Shown one piece after another: positions 6,117-15,900 of a DNA stretch of 53,330 bases. Position 1 is the first letter of the stretch. Every line of letters starts with the position of its first letter. The position numbers were made by a program, and so were the translations under genes. Source of the DNA: a virus; the IMG/VR virus record IMGVR_UViG_3300037010_000252, positions 1 through 53,330 of that record; one strand, given 5' to 3'. Under the pieces are notes generated by a model. It made no database searches, was not told the DNA's origin, and saw nothing but the letters and a program-made list of their open reading frames with translations.

Positions 6117-6980
6117 ATGAATAAGTGGGATCAACGCATGTCGAACTTGGCGAATCTGGTTTCGACATGGAGCAAAGACCCGAGCACTGGAGTAGGGGCC
6201 GTGATCGTTGATGCCAAGAACCGTGTTGTTTCTCTTGGATACAACGGGTTTCCGAGATGCGTGGTCGATTCAGACGAAATGCTGTTCGACCGCGACGAGA
6301 AGCTGCGCCGCACCATCCACGCTGAGGAGAACGCATTGCTGTTCGCCGGACGCTCGGTAGAAGGCTGCACCCTCTACGTGACCCACCCTCCGTGTGCGCG
6401 TTGCGCGGCAAAGATCGTCCAGGCAGGAATTGCCCGCGTGGTTGCGCAAATCCCCGATGAACAGTTCAGTGGCCGGTGGGAGGCGGATATGCGCAGTGCC
6501 TCCGAGATGTTCGCGGAGGCTGGAGTTGTGCTTACGCTAAACACGGACGACTACTCGGAAGCCACGAGCACTGGTGACTACTCGGCTGCTACGAACGCTG
6601 GATATCGGTCGGCTGCCACGACCACCGGAGACCGCTCGGCGGCCACTAACACTGGCTTCTACTCGTTGGCCGTAACAGCGGGCCACTACTCGTTGTCCTT
6701 GAACGCTGGCTACGGCTCGGTGGCTATGGCCGCTGGCCGCTACTCGACGGCTAAGGTGACAAGCGCAGAATCTATAGCGGCATCTCTTGGTGTGGAGGGC
6801 CGTGCCCGCGCCTCAGCAGGTAGCGCTATCGTCCTCTGCTACCGCGACAAAAAAGGCCGCCTGATCCATATTCGAGCCAGCAAGGTGGGAGACAATGGTA
6901 TCAAGGAAGGTGTTTGGTATTCGCTGGACTCCGACGGAGAATTTATCGAAGTGAAATCTGACGAGAGCAAGGAGTGTTAA
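6117..6980 (+). CDS. dCMP deaminase fused to a 9-residue-repeat (DUF7666-like) domain
   Basis: 287 residues. Residues 1-135 are a deoxycytidylate/cytidine deaminase: STGVGAVIVD, LGYNGFPR, the zinc motif HAEEN and PPCARCAAKI, giving the His, Cys, Cys ligands and catalytic Glu. It should convert dCMP to dUMP for the phage dTTP pool. Residues 140-220 hold eight copies of a repeat with period 9, such as TGDYSAATN, AGYRSAATT and TGDRSAATN, which would coil as a beta-helix. The last 65 residues (SAGSAIVLCYRDKKGRL and GIKEGVWYSLDSDGEFIEV) match the tail of the separate repeat-protein family I recall as DUF7666. The fusion is unusual; ordinary phage dCMP deaminases end near residue 140-190. Confidence 0.85.
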   Translation: MNKWDQRMSNLANLVSTWSKDPSTGVGAVIVDAKNRVVSLGYNGFPRCVVDSDEMLFDRDEKLRRTIHAEENALLFAGRSVEGCTLYVTHPPCARCAAKIVQAGIARVVAQIPDEQFSGRWEADMRSASEMFAEAGVVLTLNTDDYSEATSTGDYSAATNAGYRSAATTTGDRSAATNTGFYSLAVTAGHYSLSLNAGYGSVAMAAGRYSTAKVTSAESIAASLGVEGRARASAGSAIVLCYRDKKGRLIHIRASKVGDNGIKEGVWYSLDSDGEFIEVKSDESKEC

Positions 6981-7427
6981 ATGTCTGTATCTATTGAACA
7001 GATCAAACAGGGAGCAGTTTTCCGGTTCAAAAACGGGCCGCGCCGCGTTACCGGCTTTGGCAGGTCAATTGGCTCAGGATTCAATGTCAGGTGGGAGTAC
7101 GCTGACGGCAAAAAGCGAGGTGGACGGCTCACAGGGAGTCAGTGGGTACACAACTTTAAGTCCCAAGCCATTGAGCAAATCCCTGATCCGGCCGTAGCGG
7201 GGGCTACTTGCCTCCTGGTGTCTGGACGAGAGGTTGCGATCTTTGAAGATGATGTGTTCAAAATCACGGTGGACACGAACTGCCCGGCTAAATGGGCGTT
7301 TGTTGACTTGGGAACAGGAGAACTGTGGGGACACGATGGCACTCAGTTCAGGCGTCTATCTTCTGCCGAATTGGAAGAAGTAATGGATGTGGCAAAACAA
7401 GCAGCCGAGCAAAAGGAGGCGAAATGA
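6981..7427 (+). CDS. Hypothetical protein
   Basis: 148 residues, starting directly after the deaminase stop with AAGGAG 7 bases upstream of the ATG. The N-terminal 60 residues look like a small beta-barrel (GAVFRFKNGPRRVTGFGRSI), and the middle (CPAKWAFVDLGTGELWGHDG) is a motif seen in several phage proteins of unknown function. The C-terminus is a charged helix. It ends in an ATGA overlap with the next gene. Confidence 0.65.
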   Translation: MSVSIEQIKQGAVFRFKNGPRRVTGFGRSIGSGFNVRWEYADGKKRGGRLTGSQWVHNFKSQAIEQIPDPAVAGATCLLVSGREVAIFEDDVFKITVDTNCPAKWAFVDLGTGELWGHDGTQFRRLSSAELEEVMDVAKQAAEQKEAK

Positions 7428-7645
7428 AAGAGGTAGTTACATTTAGGTGGGAAGGGGATGTCGAAAGTGAATCAGGTGTTGCCATTTACGAAGTCGGCAC
7501 GCCAACATGCTCGCTACGGCTACCCAACTTCCAATCTGCGTACACTACGTACATGGCGATGCGTGAGGCGTATCAGAAAGGATACGAGGATGGCGTTTGT
7601 AGCACGAAGGCTGCGGTGCAATCTGCGCTGTCAAAACTTCTATAG
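7424..7645 (+). CDS. Hypothetical protein
   Basis: 73 residues from the ATG at 7424, which overlaps the previous stop and has AGGAGG 7 bases upstream; the longer in-frame reading from 7325 would run through the upstream gene. Predicted alpha/beta with a helix AYTTYMAMREAYQKGYEDGV. Not recognised. Confidence 0.65.
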   Translation: MKEVVTFRWEGDVESESGVAIYEVGTPTCSLRLPNFQSAYTTYMAMREAYQKGYEDGVCSTKAAVQSALSKLL

Positions 7646-7657
7646 AAGGAACGAACG

Positions 7658-8032
7658 ATGAGCCGTTTAGCAAAAAATCTTGTTGCCTTCGACACAGGAC
7701 GGGGCTTTGCTGATGTGATTGCTATGCCAACTCTGAATATCCAAGAGGTTGTATCTGATATGCCAGATAACACTGCCCACGAGTATCGGCTGGAGGTGCT
7801 AGTTGGGGCTTCGACCTTGGTGAATAAATCGGTCACTGAACAGTCCGATCACAAAGAGAACGTCTTCACCAATGCAATACGTGCGACACGCCGTAAGATC
7901 GTCGAAGAGGCCTTCGGTGAGTTTCGTCCACTGATCTATCAGATCAACGAAGCGATTCATGCTCGTGACTGGAATGAGGCTAATCGTCTCACTGGAAAAC
8001 TGTATCAACAGATGTTTGAGGATGGCCTATGA
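7658..8032 (+). CDS. Hypothetical protein
   Basis: 124 residues, AAGGAACGA upstream of the ATG. The last 50 residues are helical and charged (RRKIVEEAFGEFRPLIYQIN followed by an amphipathic helix), a pattern common in small phage early proteins without known role. A 17-codon reading (MKLMPTNAPHTMLTKDK, 8029-8082) follows with an ATGA overlap, but it is too short to call. Confidence 0.6.
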   Translation: MSRLAKNLVAFDTGRGFADVIAMPTLNIQEVVSDMPDNTAHEYRLEVLVGASTLVNKSVTEQSDHKENVFTNAIRATRRKIVEEAFGEFRPLIYQINEAIHARDWNEANRLTGKLYQQMFEDGL

Positions 8033-8081
8033 AACTCATGCCGACCAATGCGCCACATACAATGTTAACCAAGGATAAATA

Positions 8082-8396
8082 ATGGGTAGCATCATCAAGC
8101 GGACAGTTACCGAGGTAACGTTCATGGAGAACACCAGTTCAAACGAAGATATGCAGGCCATTACACTCCGCCTTGAAAGCGAAGGTGCTGGACGATTCCT
8201 AATCATTTCTAATGGGAGGCCTGGTGGCGAAATGTACCTGAATAGCCTAGACGATCTTCGCATCATCTACGAAACAGCCTGCCAGCTATGGAATCAAGGC
8301 GATGTAATGGCTCCAGGCGACGCGGACATTGATGAAACACTGGAGCCTACTACTTACGATGACAGCATAAGCAGAGCATTTGTGGAGCAGGAATGA
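8082..8396 (+). CDS. Hypothetical acidic protein
   Basis: 104 residues with AAGGATA before the ATG. The first half is beta-rich (ITLRLESEGAGRFLIISNGR), followed by an amphipathic helix (LDDLRIIYETACQLWNQ) and an acidic tail. Not recognised. Its stop overlaps the next start (ATGA). Confidence 0.65.
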   Translation: MGSIIKRTVTEVTFMENTSSNEDMQAITLRLESEGAGRFLIISNGRPGGEMYLNSLDDLRIIYETACQLWNQGDVMAPGDADIDETLEPTTYDDSISRAFVEQE

Positions 8397-8755
8397 AACT
8401 CACTACATCAATGCGCCGAGTCATGATCGCTCTAGACGAGCATGGTGATATGTCTGCGCGAGAAATTGCAGAAGTAGCATACATTTCAGTGCGCACCCTG
8501 GTATCCAGTGGAGTTCTAACTGCATTGCGCGAAGCTGGACTAATCCGAATCTCTGATTGGCAGCGCAATTTCCCAGGTTCACCAACCCCGATATACTCGT
8601 TTACTCCGGGGAATAACAAGCGTAAGCCAAAGCCGTACTCCAACGCAGAAGTGTGCAAGCGATGGAAGGAGAGCGTCGGGTACTACGGGCGCGAATACAA
8701 ACAGCGCCAGAAAACGCGGCAATCCATTGACCAACTTTTGAGGATCAATAAATGA
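8393..8755 (+). CDS. Winged-helix DNA-binding protein
   Basis: 120 residues. Residues 1-65 form an HTH/winged helix: MRRVMIALDEHGDMSAREIA, then VRTLVSSGVLTALREAGLIR and a wing ending in PIYSFTPG. The remaining part is strongly basic (KRKPKPYSNAEVCKRWKES) with a conserved phage-like end. Likely a DNA-binding regulator or replication accessory. It overlaps the MazG-like gene by 4 bases. The last 30 bases resemble the leader of the SSB gene (see repeat). Confidence 0.7.
   Translation: MKLTTSMRRVMIALDEHGDMSAREIAEVAYISVRTLVSSGVLTALREAGLIRISDWQRNFPGSPTPIYSFTPGNNKRKPKPYSNAEVCKRWKESVGYYGREYKQRQKTRQSIDQLLRINK
8726..8754 (+). repeat. Gene-start repeat, copy 1
   Basis: 29 bp ending in the ATG of the MazG-like gene; 24 of 29 positions match copy 2 at 9078-9106, including an unbroken TTTTGAGGATCA. 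Copy 1 also encodes the end (IDQLLRI) of the winged-helix protein and includes the ribosome site GAGGA. Confidence 0.6.
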
Positions 8756-9048
8756 GCAGATTCGACGACATTCGCGCATGGGCGCACGACCGCAACCTGA
8801 TCGACGGCAGCACGCCAGATCGGCAATTCCTCAAACTGTCGGAGGAGGTTGGCGAATTGGCGGCAGGGCTGGCAAAGGGTAATCGTCTTGCCGTTATCGA
8901 CGGCATAGGCGACGCAATTGTGGTGTTGACAATTCTTGCTTCGCAAGTAGGAATGCTAATTGAGGATTGCATTGACGCAGCCTGGGATGAGATCAAGGAT
9001 CGCAAGGGGCGTATGCAGGACGGTGTTTTTATCAAGGACGGCGATTGA
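8752..9048 (+). CDS. MazG-like nucleotide pyrophosphohydrolase
   Basis: 98 residues. The pattern DRQFLKLSEEVGELAAGLAK and DGIGDAIVVLTILASQVG carries the EExxE and GD-A metal-binding helices of the MazG/all-alpha NTP-PPase family. These enzymes hydrolyse (d)NTPs to monophosphates. With the dCMP deaminase upstream and the deoxyribosyltransferase-like gene at 9565, it suggests adjustment of the host nucleotide pool. Start chosen at the ATG overlapping the previous stop. Confidence 0.8.
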   Translation: MSRFDDIRAWAHDRNLIDGSTPDRQFLKLSEEVGELAAGLAKGNRLAVIDGIGDAIVVLTILASQVGMLIEDCIDAAWDEIKDRKGRMQDGVFIKDGD

Positions 9049-9077
9049 AATGCCAATCGTGAATGTTGCAATGTTCG

Positions 9078-9106
9078 ATTAACCAATTTTTGAGGATCAC
9101 AACATG
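9078..9106 (+). repeat. Gene-start repeat, copy 2
   Basis: Second copy of the 29-bp unit at 8726-8754, ending in the ATG of the SSB gene and supplying its GAGGA ribosome site. Here it is non-coding. Confidence 0.6.
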
Positions 9107-9535
9107 AAAGTATTTGGTGCTGCAAGACTTGGAAGCGATATGGAAGTACGCTTTGCTAAAGACGGAGAGCCTGTCGGTAATGTATCGTTGGCCTTTAGGT
9201 TGGGCAAGAAGGATAAGAAAACCGGAGAGTACATGACACAGTGGGTACGAGCTTCACTCTTCGGGAAGCGTGCTGAATCGCTGGCACCATACTTGGTTAA
9301 GGGAAGCATCCATGCTTTCGTCTTGCGCGATCTGCATGTCGAAGAGTTTACTACCAGCGATGGCGAGAGGCGGGTGTCAGTCCAGGCCACAATTGATGAC
9401 GTTGAACTGTGCAGCAAAAAGGATTCAGTGAGCGCCGAAGATCATGCTAGACGCAAAGAACAATCTCATGAAGCACGCGCTGGTGAAGTAGTCGGAGGTG
9501 GTTTCGACGAAACTGATGGCGACATCCCATTTTAG
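9104..9535 (+). CDS. ssb: Single-stranded DNA-binding protein
   Basis: 143 residues. Residues 1-105 are an OB fold of SSB type: GAARLGSDMEVRFAKDGEPV, NVSLAF, TQWVRASLFGKRAESLAPYL, LVKGSIHAFVLRDLHVEEF. The C-terminus ends DGDIPF, the acidic tip through which SSB recruits partner proteins. It protects single-stranded DNA in replication and in Bet-mediated annealing. It is the last gene of the rightward operon and meets the leftward late region head-on at about 9550. No clear terminator hairpin is visible in the 29-base gap. Confidence 0.9.
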   Translation: MKVFGAARLGSDMEVRFAKDGEPVGNVSLAFRLGKKDKKTGEYMTQWVRASLFGKRAESLAPYLVKGSIHAFVLRDLHVEEFTTSDGERRVSVQATIDDVELCSKKDSVSAEDHARRKEQSHEARAGEVVGGGFDETDGDIPF

Positions 9536-9564
9536 AATACACCTCACAGATAAAAGTGGATTCA

Positions 9565-9963
9565 TTACGTTAGGTGCCTTGAGTTGATCCGTGTCGCCGC
9601 GCTTTCTAGGGAGTCAAAAGCAGCGCCACCGTTTCGCTCCACCATTTGCGCCACGGCGCCTAGCGACTTCCACTGCCCATCTGTGAACCTCTTATCGCCG
9701 TCCTCTCGCAACCTAACAAATACAGTTCGCGCTGGTCGTTTGTTACTGTCGTCGATCGCTTCAGCAATCGAATATACACCGGTCATCTTTGGCGTAATTA
9801 CGTACAAACACACGTCGCACTCTTCTCGCTGGCGCAGTTCTTCGGCCATGCGCTCTGGCGTCCAGTCATCAACGACTGGATTGAAAAATTCAATGTCGAT
9901 CATTGGAATAATGCGATCGCGCCAGTTAGATCCGTTGCATGTACCGCCCAAAAATACTTTCAT
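9565..9963 (-). CDS. Nucleoside 2-deoxyribosyltransferase-like protein
   Basis: 132 residues. The N-terminus MKVFLGGTCNGSNWRDRIIP, then FFNPVVDDWTPE, REECDVCLYVITPKMTGVYS and IAEAIDDSNKRP, is the nucleoside deoxyribosyltransferase-like (Nuc_deoxyri_tr2) pattern, with the conserved GGT, D-W and late SIAE glutamate expected at the active site. It would move or hydrolyse deoxyribose from nucleosides or nucleotides. It is the last gene of the leftward region, 18 bases after the giant gene. Start has GGAGAGGG upstream of the ATG. Confidence 0.8.
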   Translation of the reverse strand: MKVFLGGTCNGSNWRDRIIPMIDIEFFNPVVDDWTPERMAEELRQREECDVCLYVITPKMTGVYSIAEAIDDSNKRPARTVFVRLREDGDKRFTDGQWKSLGAVAQMVERNGGAAFDSLESAATRINSRHLT

Positions 9964-9981
9964 GTCAAAACCCTCTCCAAG

Positions 9982-12900
9982 TTATTGATTATGCAAAGAC
10001 AATAGCTCGCCACGCAACTCCTTTGGGGCAGACTTGACAATTCGTTGTTGCCTAGTCTCGGCCATCTTCTTCACTCGCTCCATTACCTGCTTGCTAGTGA
10101 TGGAGATTTTCTTATCAGGGTTATTGGCGTTCCAGTCTGCCAATTCCTGACGTGCCTTTGTGACGGCTTCCTTGTCTCCTGTGAAAATCCCCTGCGCTAT
10201 TGCTCCAGAAATCTCGGACTCTACGTTGCGAACCAGTTGAATGTCCTGCATGTCCATCTGCGCCGTTCGGCTTTCGCGTGCCACGCTGGCTGGCTGGAAG
10301 CCGATCAGTTTAGATGCCGCGTCTAACGTGTCTGTGTTGACAACCTTCTTCCCTGAACTGTCCCGGTACATTCCAGTACTTGCCATGTCTGCTGCTTTCA
10401 GCGCATTGCGCACCGCAAGCGGCATGAACTCGCCATTCAGCGCGTCTTTAATAACTCCACCTACGGGGCCAAGCACATCAAGAACTTCTCCGGCCTTATC
10501 TGTCTTGTTCTTCAACATGATCCCTGTGCCTGGTAGTAGATTGCTCATCCCAAGGCGCGCCGAGAAATCAATCGGGAATCCAGGCAATGCAGACGTGCCA
10601 TGCAAAACAAAATCGGCGCCAGTCTGCCCCAATATCGAGGCAACGAATTTCTCCTTCTCGGCCTTGGTGTTCCACGCATAGCCCATATGCTGCGCAAGGG
10701 TGTCGATCAGGTCGTCTAGGTCGTCAGCGAACGGAAGCCCCTGTAGGCCAGCAGCCAGCACAAGAATGGCCAGCGCAATCGCCTTCTCCTTCTTCGGCAG
10801 CCTGGACAGAAATTCCATGTAGCCGATGCTGTACTGCTTGAATGTGAAAACAAGCGCACCCGCAGCACCACGTGACCAGTTGGAGCGGTTTCCGCGATTG
10901 TAAATTCCCTGGGTTTCGTTTACGGCTTCTTCCGCGAAGGCGAACGGATCGGCCATCTTGTTCTGGCGCGCGATATTGTAGGCCGCGATGAATGTAGAGC
11001 GGCGGTTGAACTGCTCGGCAAGAGAGAACAGAGACCCCCAGGCGAATAGGCCGCGCTTGCTAAGGTCGTCCAGGTTATTTGCCAAATCCCCCTTGACGCC
11101 TAACATGCGCGCCAATGCGCCTATTCCAGAACCACGCTTGAGTGCTTCTGCATGTAGCTGGTGAATCTCCTGAGGGCTGACGACGCCATCTACTTCTGCG
11201 CGCTTTAGGGCCTGCTTCAAGTCAGCGTCGAGAGTATCACCCGCAACGGCCAGTTTCATTGCCTTGGCCATCTCATACCCTGCATTCTTCGAGAACTGAT
11301 GCAGATATGGGTAGCTCATAACAATCGGCTGCGTCAGGTTTACCATTGCCGACGCCACAGATCCACCGATGTACTGCACGAACAAAAGTCCGCGCAGCTT
11401 TGTGGAATCATCTGTTGGGTTGCGCACGAAGTCTATAAGTTTGATTGCATCGTCTTTCACGTCCCCTTTTTCCTTCGGGATCGCTTCTGCAGCTTTATCC
11501 ATCTGTCCGCCGTATGCGTTCGCTGCAGCATGACGCGCGTTCGATGTGATGAAGCTGGCGAGAATGCGCGGAATGTCTTCGCTGAATCCAGCCATACCTT
11601 TGCGCCTGAGTAGTCTCTTCATGGCGCTGCGATTAGACTTCGCCAGTTTGATGTATTGCTGAACAAGTGCCTTGTTCTTAGCACCAATCGCATCTGCAAA
11701 CAATTCCAGCGTGTCCGGGCTGATTCCGTTGAACAGCTTATACGACTCGGAAGACAGCACGCCCTGAGTAAAGGTTGCCCCCGCAAATTCAGGATCGGCC
11801 TTCAGTTCGCGCATTCTGGCGTTTGCTTCTGCTTCGCTCTCGAATAGGCTGAAATAAAGCTCCTTGTCACCTTTGGTGACATAGAGCGTGTACTTGCCGA
11901 AGCGGCTCAATGGTGCGTATCCCTTGGCCTTTAGGTCGGCTACTCGCATTCCCTTGTCCAATACAGCCTTGGCGTCGTCGGACTTGCCGATACTATTTAG
12001 GTGTGCAGCAACCATTATCGCTGACCGACTTGCTGTTTCCGCATTCAGTATATCGTCGCGCAGATGTTCTGCATCTTTGCCCACGTAGCTCAGAATATCG
12101 GTTTTCCCAAGATCATCGAGAGACTTATCCACGGCTGCGCGGAACTGTCTGTAAAGCTCGATCTGGTTTTCGGTCAACTTGAATTTGTTCCGTAGCTCAT
12201 CTGCGCTGTAAACCTTCTCGTCCACAAGCGTTCCAGCGAATATAGGAGCGGAAATCGCCTTGATGTCTGCCTGACTTGGCCGCTTCGACTTCCATAGATC
12301 GCTAATCGACTTCAATTGCGGGATCAGTTTGTCAGCCATATCGGCAGCACTGTTTGCAAACGTAGCCATCCCGGATATGTATGACTGAACAGAGTCGAAC
12401 ACTTTTCGGTAATCAGCGTCAATTTGAGACTTGTGGTACGGTGTTCCGATTGACTTGTGCCACCATCCGTTGAACGTTTTCTGGGTGGTCAATAGGTCTG
12501 TGATACGCTGTGATACGGCAACCTGCATTTCGACCGTTCGGCTAAACATGGGGCTTGTGCTATCTTTAGTGGATGCACGATTCGCCTTATCCTCTTCCGA
12601 TTGAGTCTCTTGGGCCGTCCGAATACCATACCGGCCCGTCAGATCGCCATTACGGTACGCATCTGCAATGCGCTTGGCCTGTTCTGCTTCGGCCTTTAGT
12701 TTTGACTGGTATTCATCAATGGTTGGATGGCCTGCCCAAGTGTCGCCTTGCGGTTTACGCATCGAAGGATTGTCAAGCGTAACAATTCCTTGCTTAGTGC
12801 GCGAATAAGCCTCACCAGGTCGCGCATTGGTGGACTCCTTGCCTCCGTTCTCGATGAATGCCCTGGCGGGAAGGATGTAGTTTGCAATGATGTCGTTATC

Positions 12901-15900
12901 AGTCAGTTTCAGGTTCATGCCTTTGCTACGCAACCACTGCCTGATAGCCGCGATTGCGCGCTTAACGAAGCCAATTTCCGGGCGCGTCTCGGCCATGTTT
13001 ACCAATACTTCCTCGGCGGCTTTCAGTAGGTCGTTCTCATTTTTAGGGTCAAAACCGTATTCCTTGACCTTCGCATCTACTTCGGCGCGGCGCATAGCAA
13101 CAATCTGTCGCAGGATAGAATCTAGCGCATCACCGAACATACCGCGCAAACCTGCGTGACCAAGAACTTCGTGCGCGACTGTCCTGATTACGTCATAGAC
13201 GCTCTTGTGTTGGCTGGCTACGATGTAAACCTTTCCACCCGTAATGAAACCGCGCGGCTCTCCTTTTGCCCCTCTGGCCTTCATTTTTGCGTCTTCGTCG
13301 CGCACGCGCTGCGGAACCTTGGAGTCCTGCATGTCGGATACGACGATGATCTCTGGCGCGTTCCTCCAGTGGGCCGTGATCCAATTTACAATATTTTGCA
13401 CGCGGACGACGCGCTTGACTGTTTCTGCTTCTGTTAGGCCATTAGTGGCGCGCAGGAAATCAACTGAATCACTAGTATTGTCGTCTTGTTTTTCTTCTGC
13501 CCCCCTAAGTTTGGAAAGCAGCTTACTGTATTCGGCTCGTGCTTTTTCCAGCTTTGCAGTATCAGGCCATTCGCCAGGAACCTTTGTTTTATCAATCTCT
13601 TCCTTGGTCTTCTTGGCGCGCTCAAGCTGTGCCATGTTGTAGTCTAGCATGTTGCCTGCGGTAGTCACCAGTGAATCGGCAACCTTGATAACCTGATTGG
13701 CGATCTTCACCGCGTCAGTCGCATTGTCGCCAACATCTATGACCATGTTCAGCGAGTCATTGCCAACGCCAACCACGACATCAAGCATCTTGCCGTTTCT
13801 TGATTTCTGGCCTTCGACGCTGACATCAAGCTCTCCCATCTTGCCGACGTTCTTGATACTGTCTTCGGCCACCGCATCAGCAACTTCCTGTGCGATTGCT
13901 TTTGCTGCAACAGATCTCCTGTTGTAGGTTTTTCCGTTAAATTCAAGCATGAACGGTGAAGCGTCGCCTTTGATGTTTGCGTATGCTTCTGACATCAAAG
14001 CGCGCGATGTGTATTCCTTACCATTCATGACAACAGAGATAGGGGCAGCGCGATCATTCCCGTTCTCGTCTTTCACCTTGGCATTTATCTTTCCCTCAAG
14101 GTATTCACCAGCCTTGTCCGGGTCTGTGTAGGTGGTTCCGTCGATAACAACCTTGAAGTTGTCGCGCTGCTTTTTAACCGCGTTACGGTACGCCTTGGCA
14201 GCTCCATCCATGCGTTTGGACTTCTCAATTTGCTTTGGCAGGCTTGCAAGCTGCTCGTTTACTTTGCGAGCGCGGTTGATGATGTCATTCTTTTGCGCCT
14301 CAAACGACCGCTTGCGCTGCTCTAGCTTCTTGATTTCTGAGCGCATCTGGATTTCCTTGAGCAAATCCATGTTTCCTGTTGCGGCGGCTTGCATTTCCCC
14401 TGCTGACATTTCCATGTCATCAAATGGATTTTCGATTTCTCGGCTCACGTTACGGGTGCGAAGCTGATTAATCATTTTCAGCTTCGCTTCCTGTATCTGC
14501 CACATGCGCAAATCAAGCGTGTCCTGCGTGACGTAGGCAAGAATCTCTACCTCAAATCCATTAAGGGTATCGGACAGCTTGTTTCCTTGACGGATGATGC
14601 GCCCCTCGCGCTGTTCTACGTCGGATGGCTTCCACGGAACATCAAGGTGGTGCAATGCGACAAGTCGTTCTTGTACGTTTGTACCGGCACCCATCTTGGA
14701 GGTTGATCCAATCAATACACGAATCTGCCCACTATTAACCTTTCGGAACAGTGCTGCTTTCTGGTCGTCTGTGTTGGCGTCATGAATGAATGCGATCTCG
14801 GCTTCCGGTATGCCGCGTTCGACAAGGGCCGACCTAAGATCGTCATAGACCGAGAATCCGCGAAGAGCTGCATTGATGGCATCAAGCCAGTCCCTTCCCT
14901 TGGCGTTAAGCTTCTCCTGTGCCGCCTCGCTTGCCTCAACCTTTGCAAGCGCATCCTCATTGCCAACCGCAGCTAGAGACTGCACTTGTTCAGTGTTTCC
15001 AGCATCAATTATGGCGCGCAGTTCCTCGTATTCCTTGATCTCTGCTTTAGCTTGTTTGAGCGGAGTGCCAAGGTCTGAAAAGACAAGTTGTGCCCCCTTA
15101 TTGTCGTCGTACTGCTGGTATCGCTCGAAGATTTCATCGGCAGCACGGTCGATTCTGCCTCCACTCTCGCGCTCGGTGATTTCAGGTCTGACAAGGCGAA
15201 TATCCATCGCCGCCTTGCGCGCGTCTGTCATAATGACAAGTGCATTGTCCTCGCCCTTTTCTGGGCGGCCACCTCTGGCTGCAAGTTCCTTTGCGCGCTT
15301 TGCGATTTCCGCCATGTATTCTGTCTGTGCCTGCGACCTTGTGAGCGCAACGGGCTGACGTTTGCCGTCTTTCAGCTTTGGAAGGGGAAATTCTCGGCCT
15401 CCGTGTTCTTCACGGAATGCAGCCTTGATGTCTTCCATAGTAACCGTATCGGAAACCTGGTCGAACATTTTTAGCAATTCTGTGGTGTTGACGAAGGTGT
15501 TCATTCGGTTAGACGGCTTGTAGCCATCCCCGCCCATATTCTGCATGAATACCTGCTGCACGGACGCGAAAGTGTTTGCCCAGGAGTCAAACGAATCGAA
15601 ACCTGCCTCCTTCATTTGGTCTGGCATCAGGTAGCGCATCATGTGGTACATCTCTGCCAGCGAGTTTGAAACTGGTGTTCCAGTCGCAAATACAAGACCT
15701 TGACCGCGCCCGTTCTTCTCGAAAATCTGATTAGCCTTGATATACATATCATAGGCACGCTGGCTTCCTGCCGGGTCTCCCAATCCCTGAACATTCTGCA
15801 TTTTGGTCGAGAACATTAGGTTCTTGAACAGGTGTGCCTCATCAACGAACAGTTGATCTACGCCAATCTGTCCGAAGTCAAGCAAATCATCTGTCGCCTT

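Noticed and set aside
6530-6760. Regular 27-bp repeats considered as a CRISPR array
   Set aside because: Repeats are in-frame codons of the deaminase extension, no constant repeat and unique spacer structure.
9536-9564. Search for a terminator between the convergent operons
   Set aside because: No hairpin with U-tract could be found in the 29-base gap.
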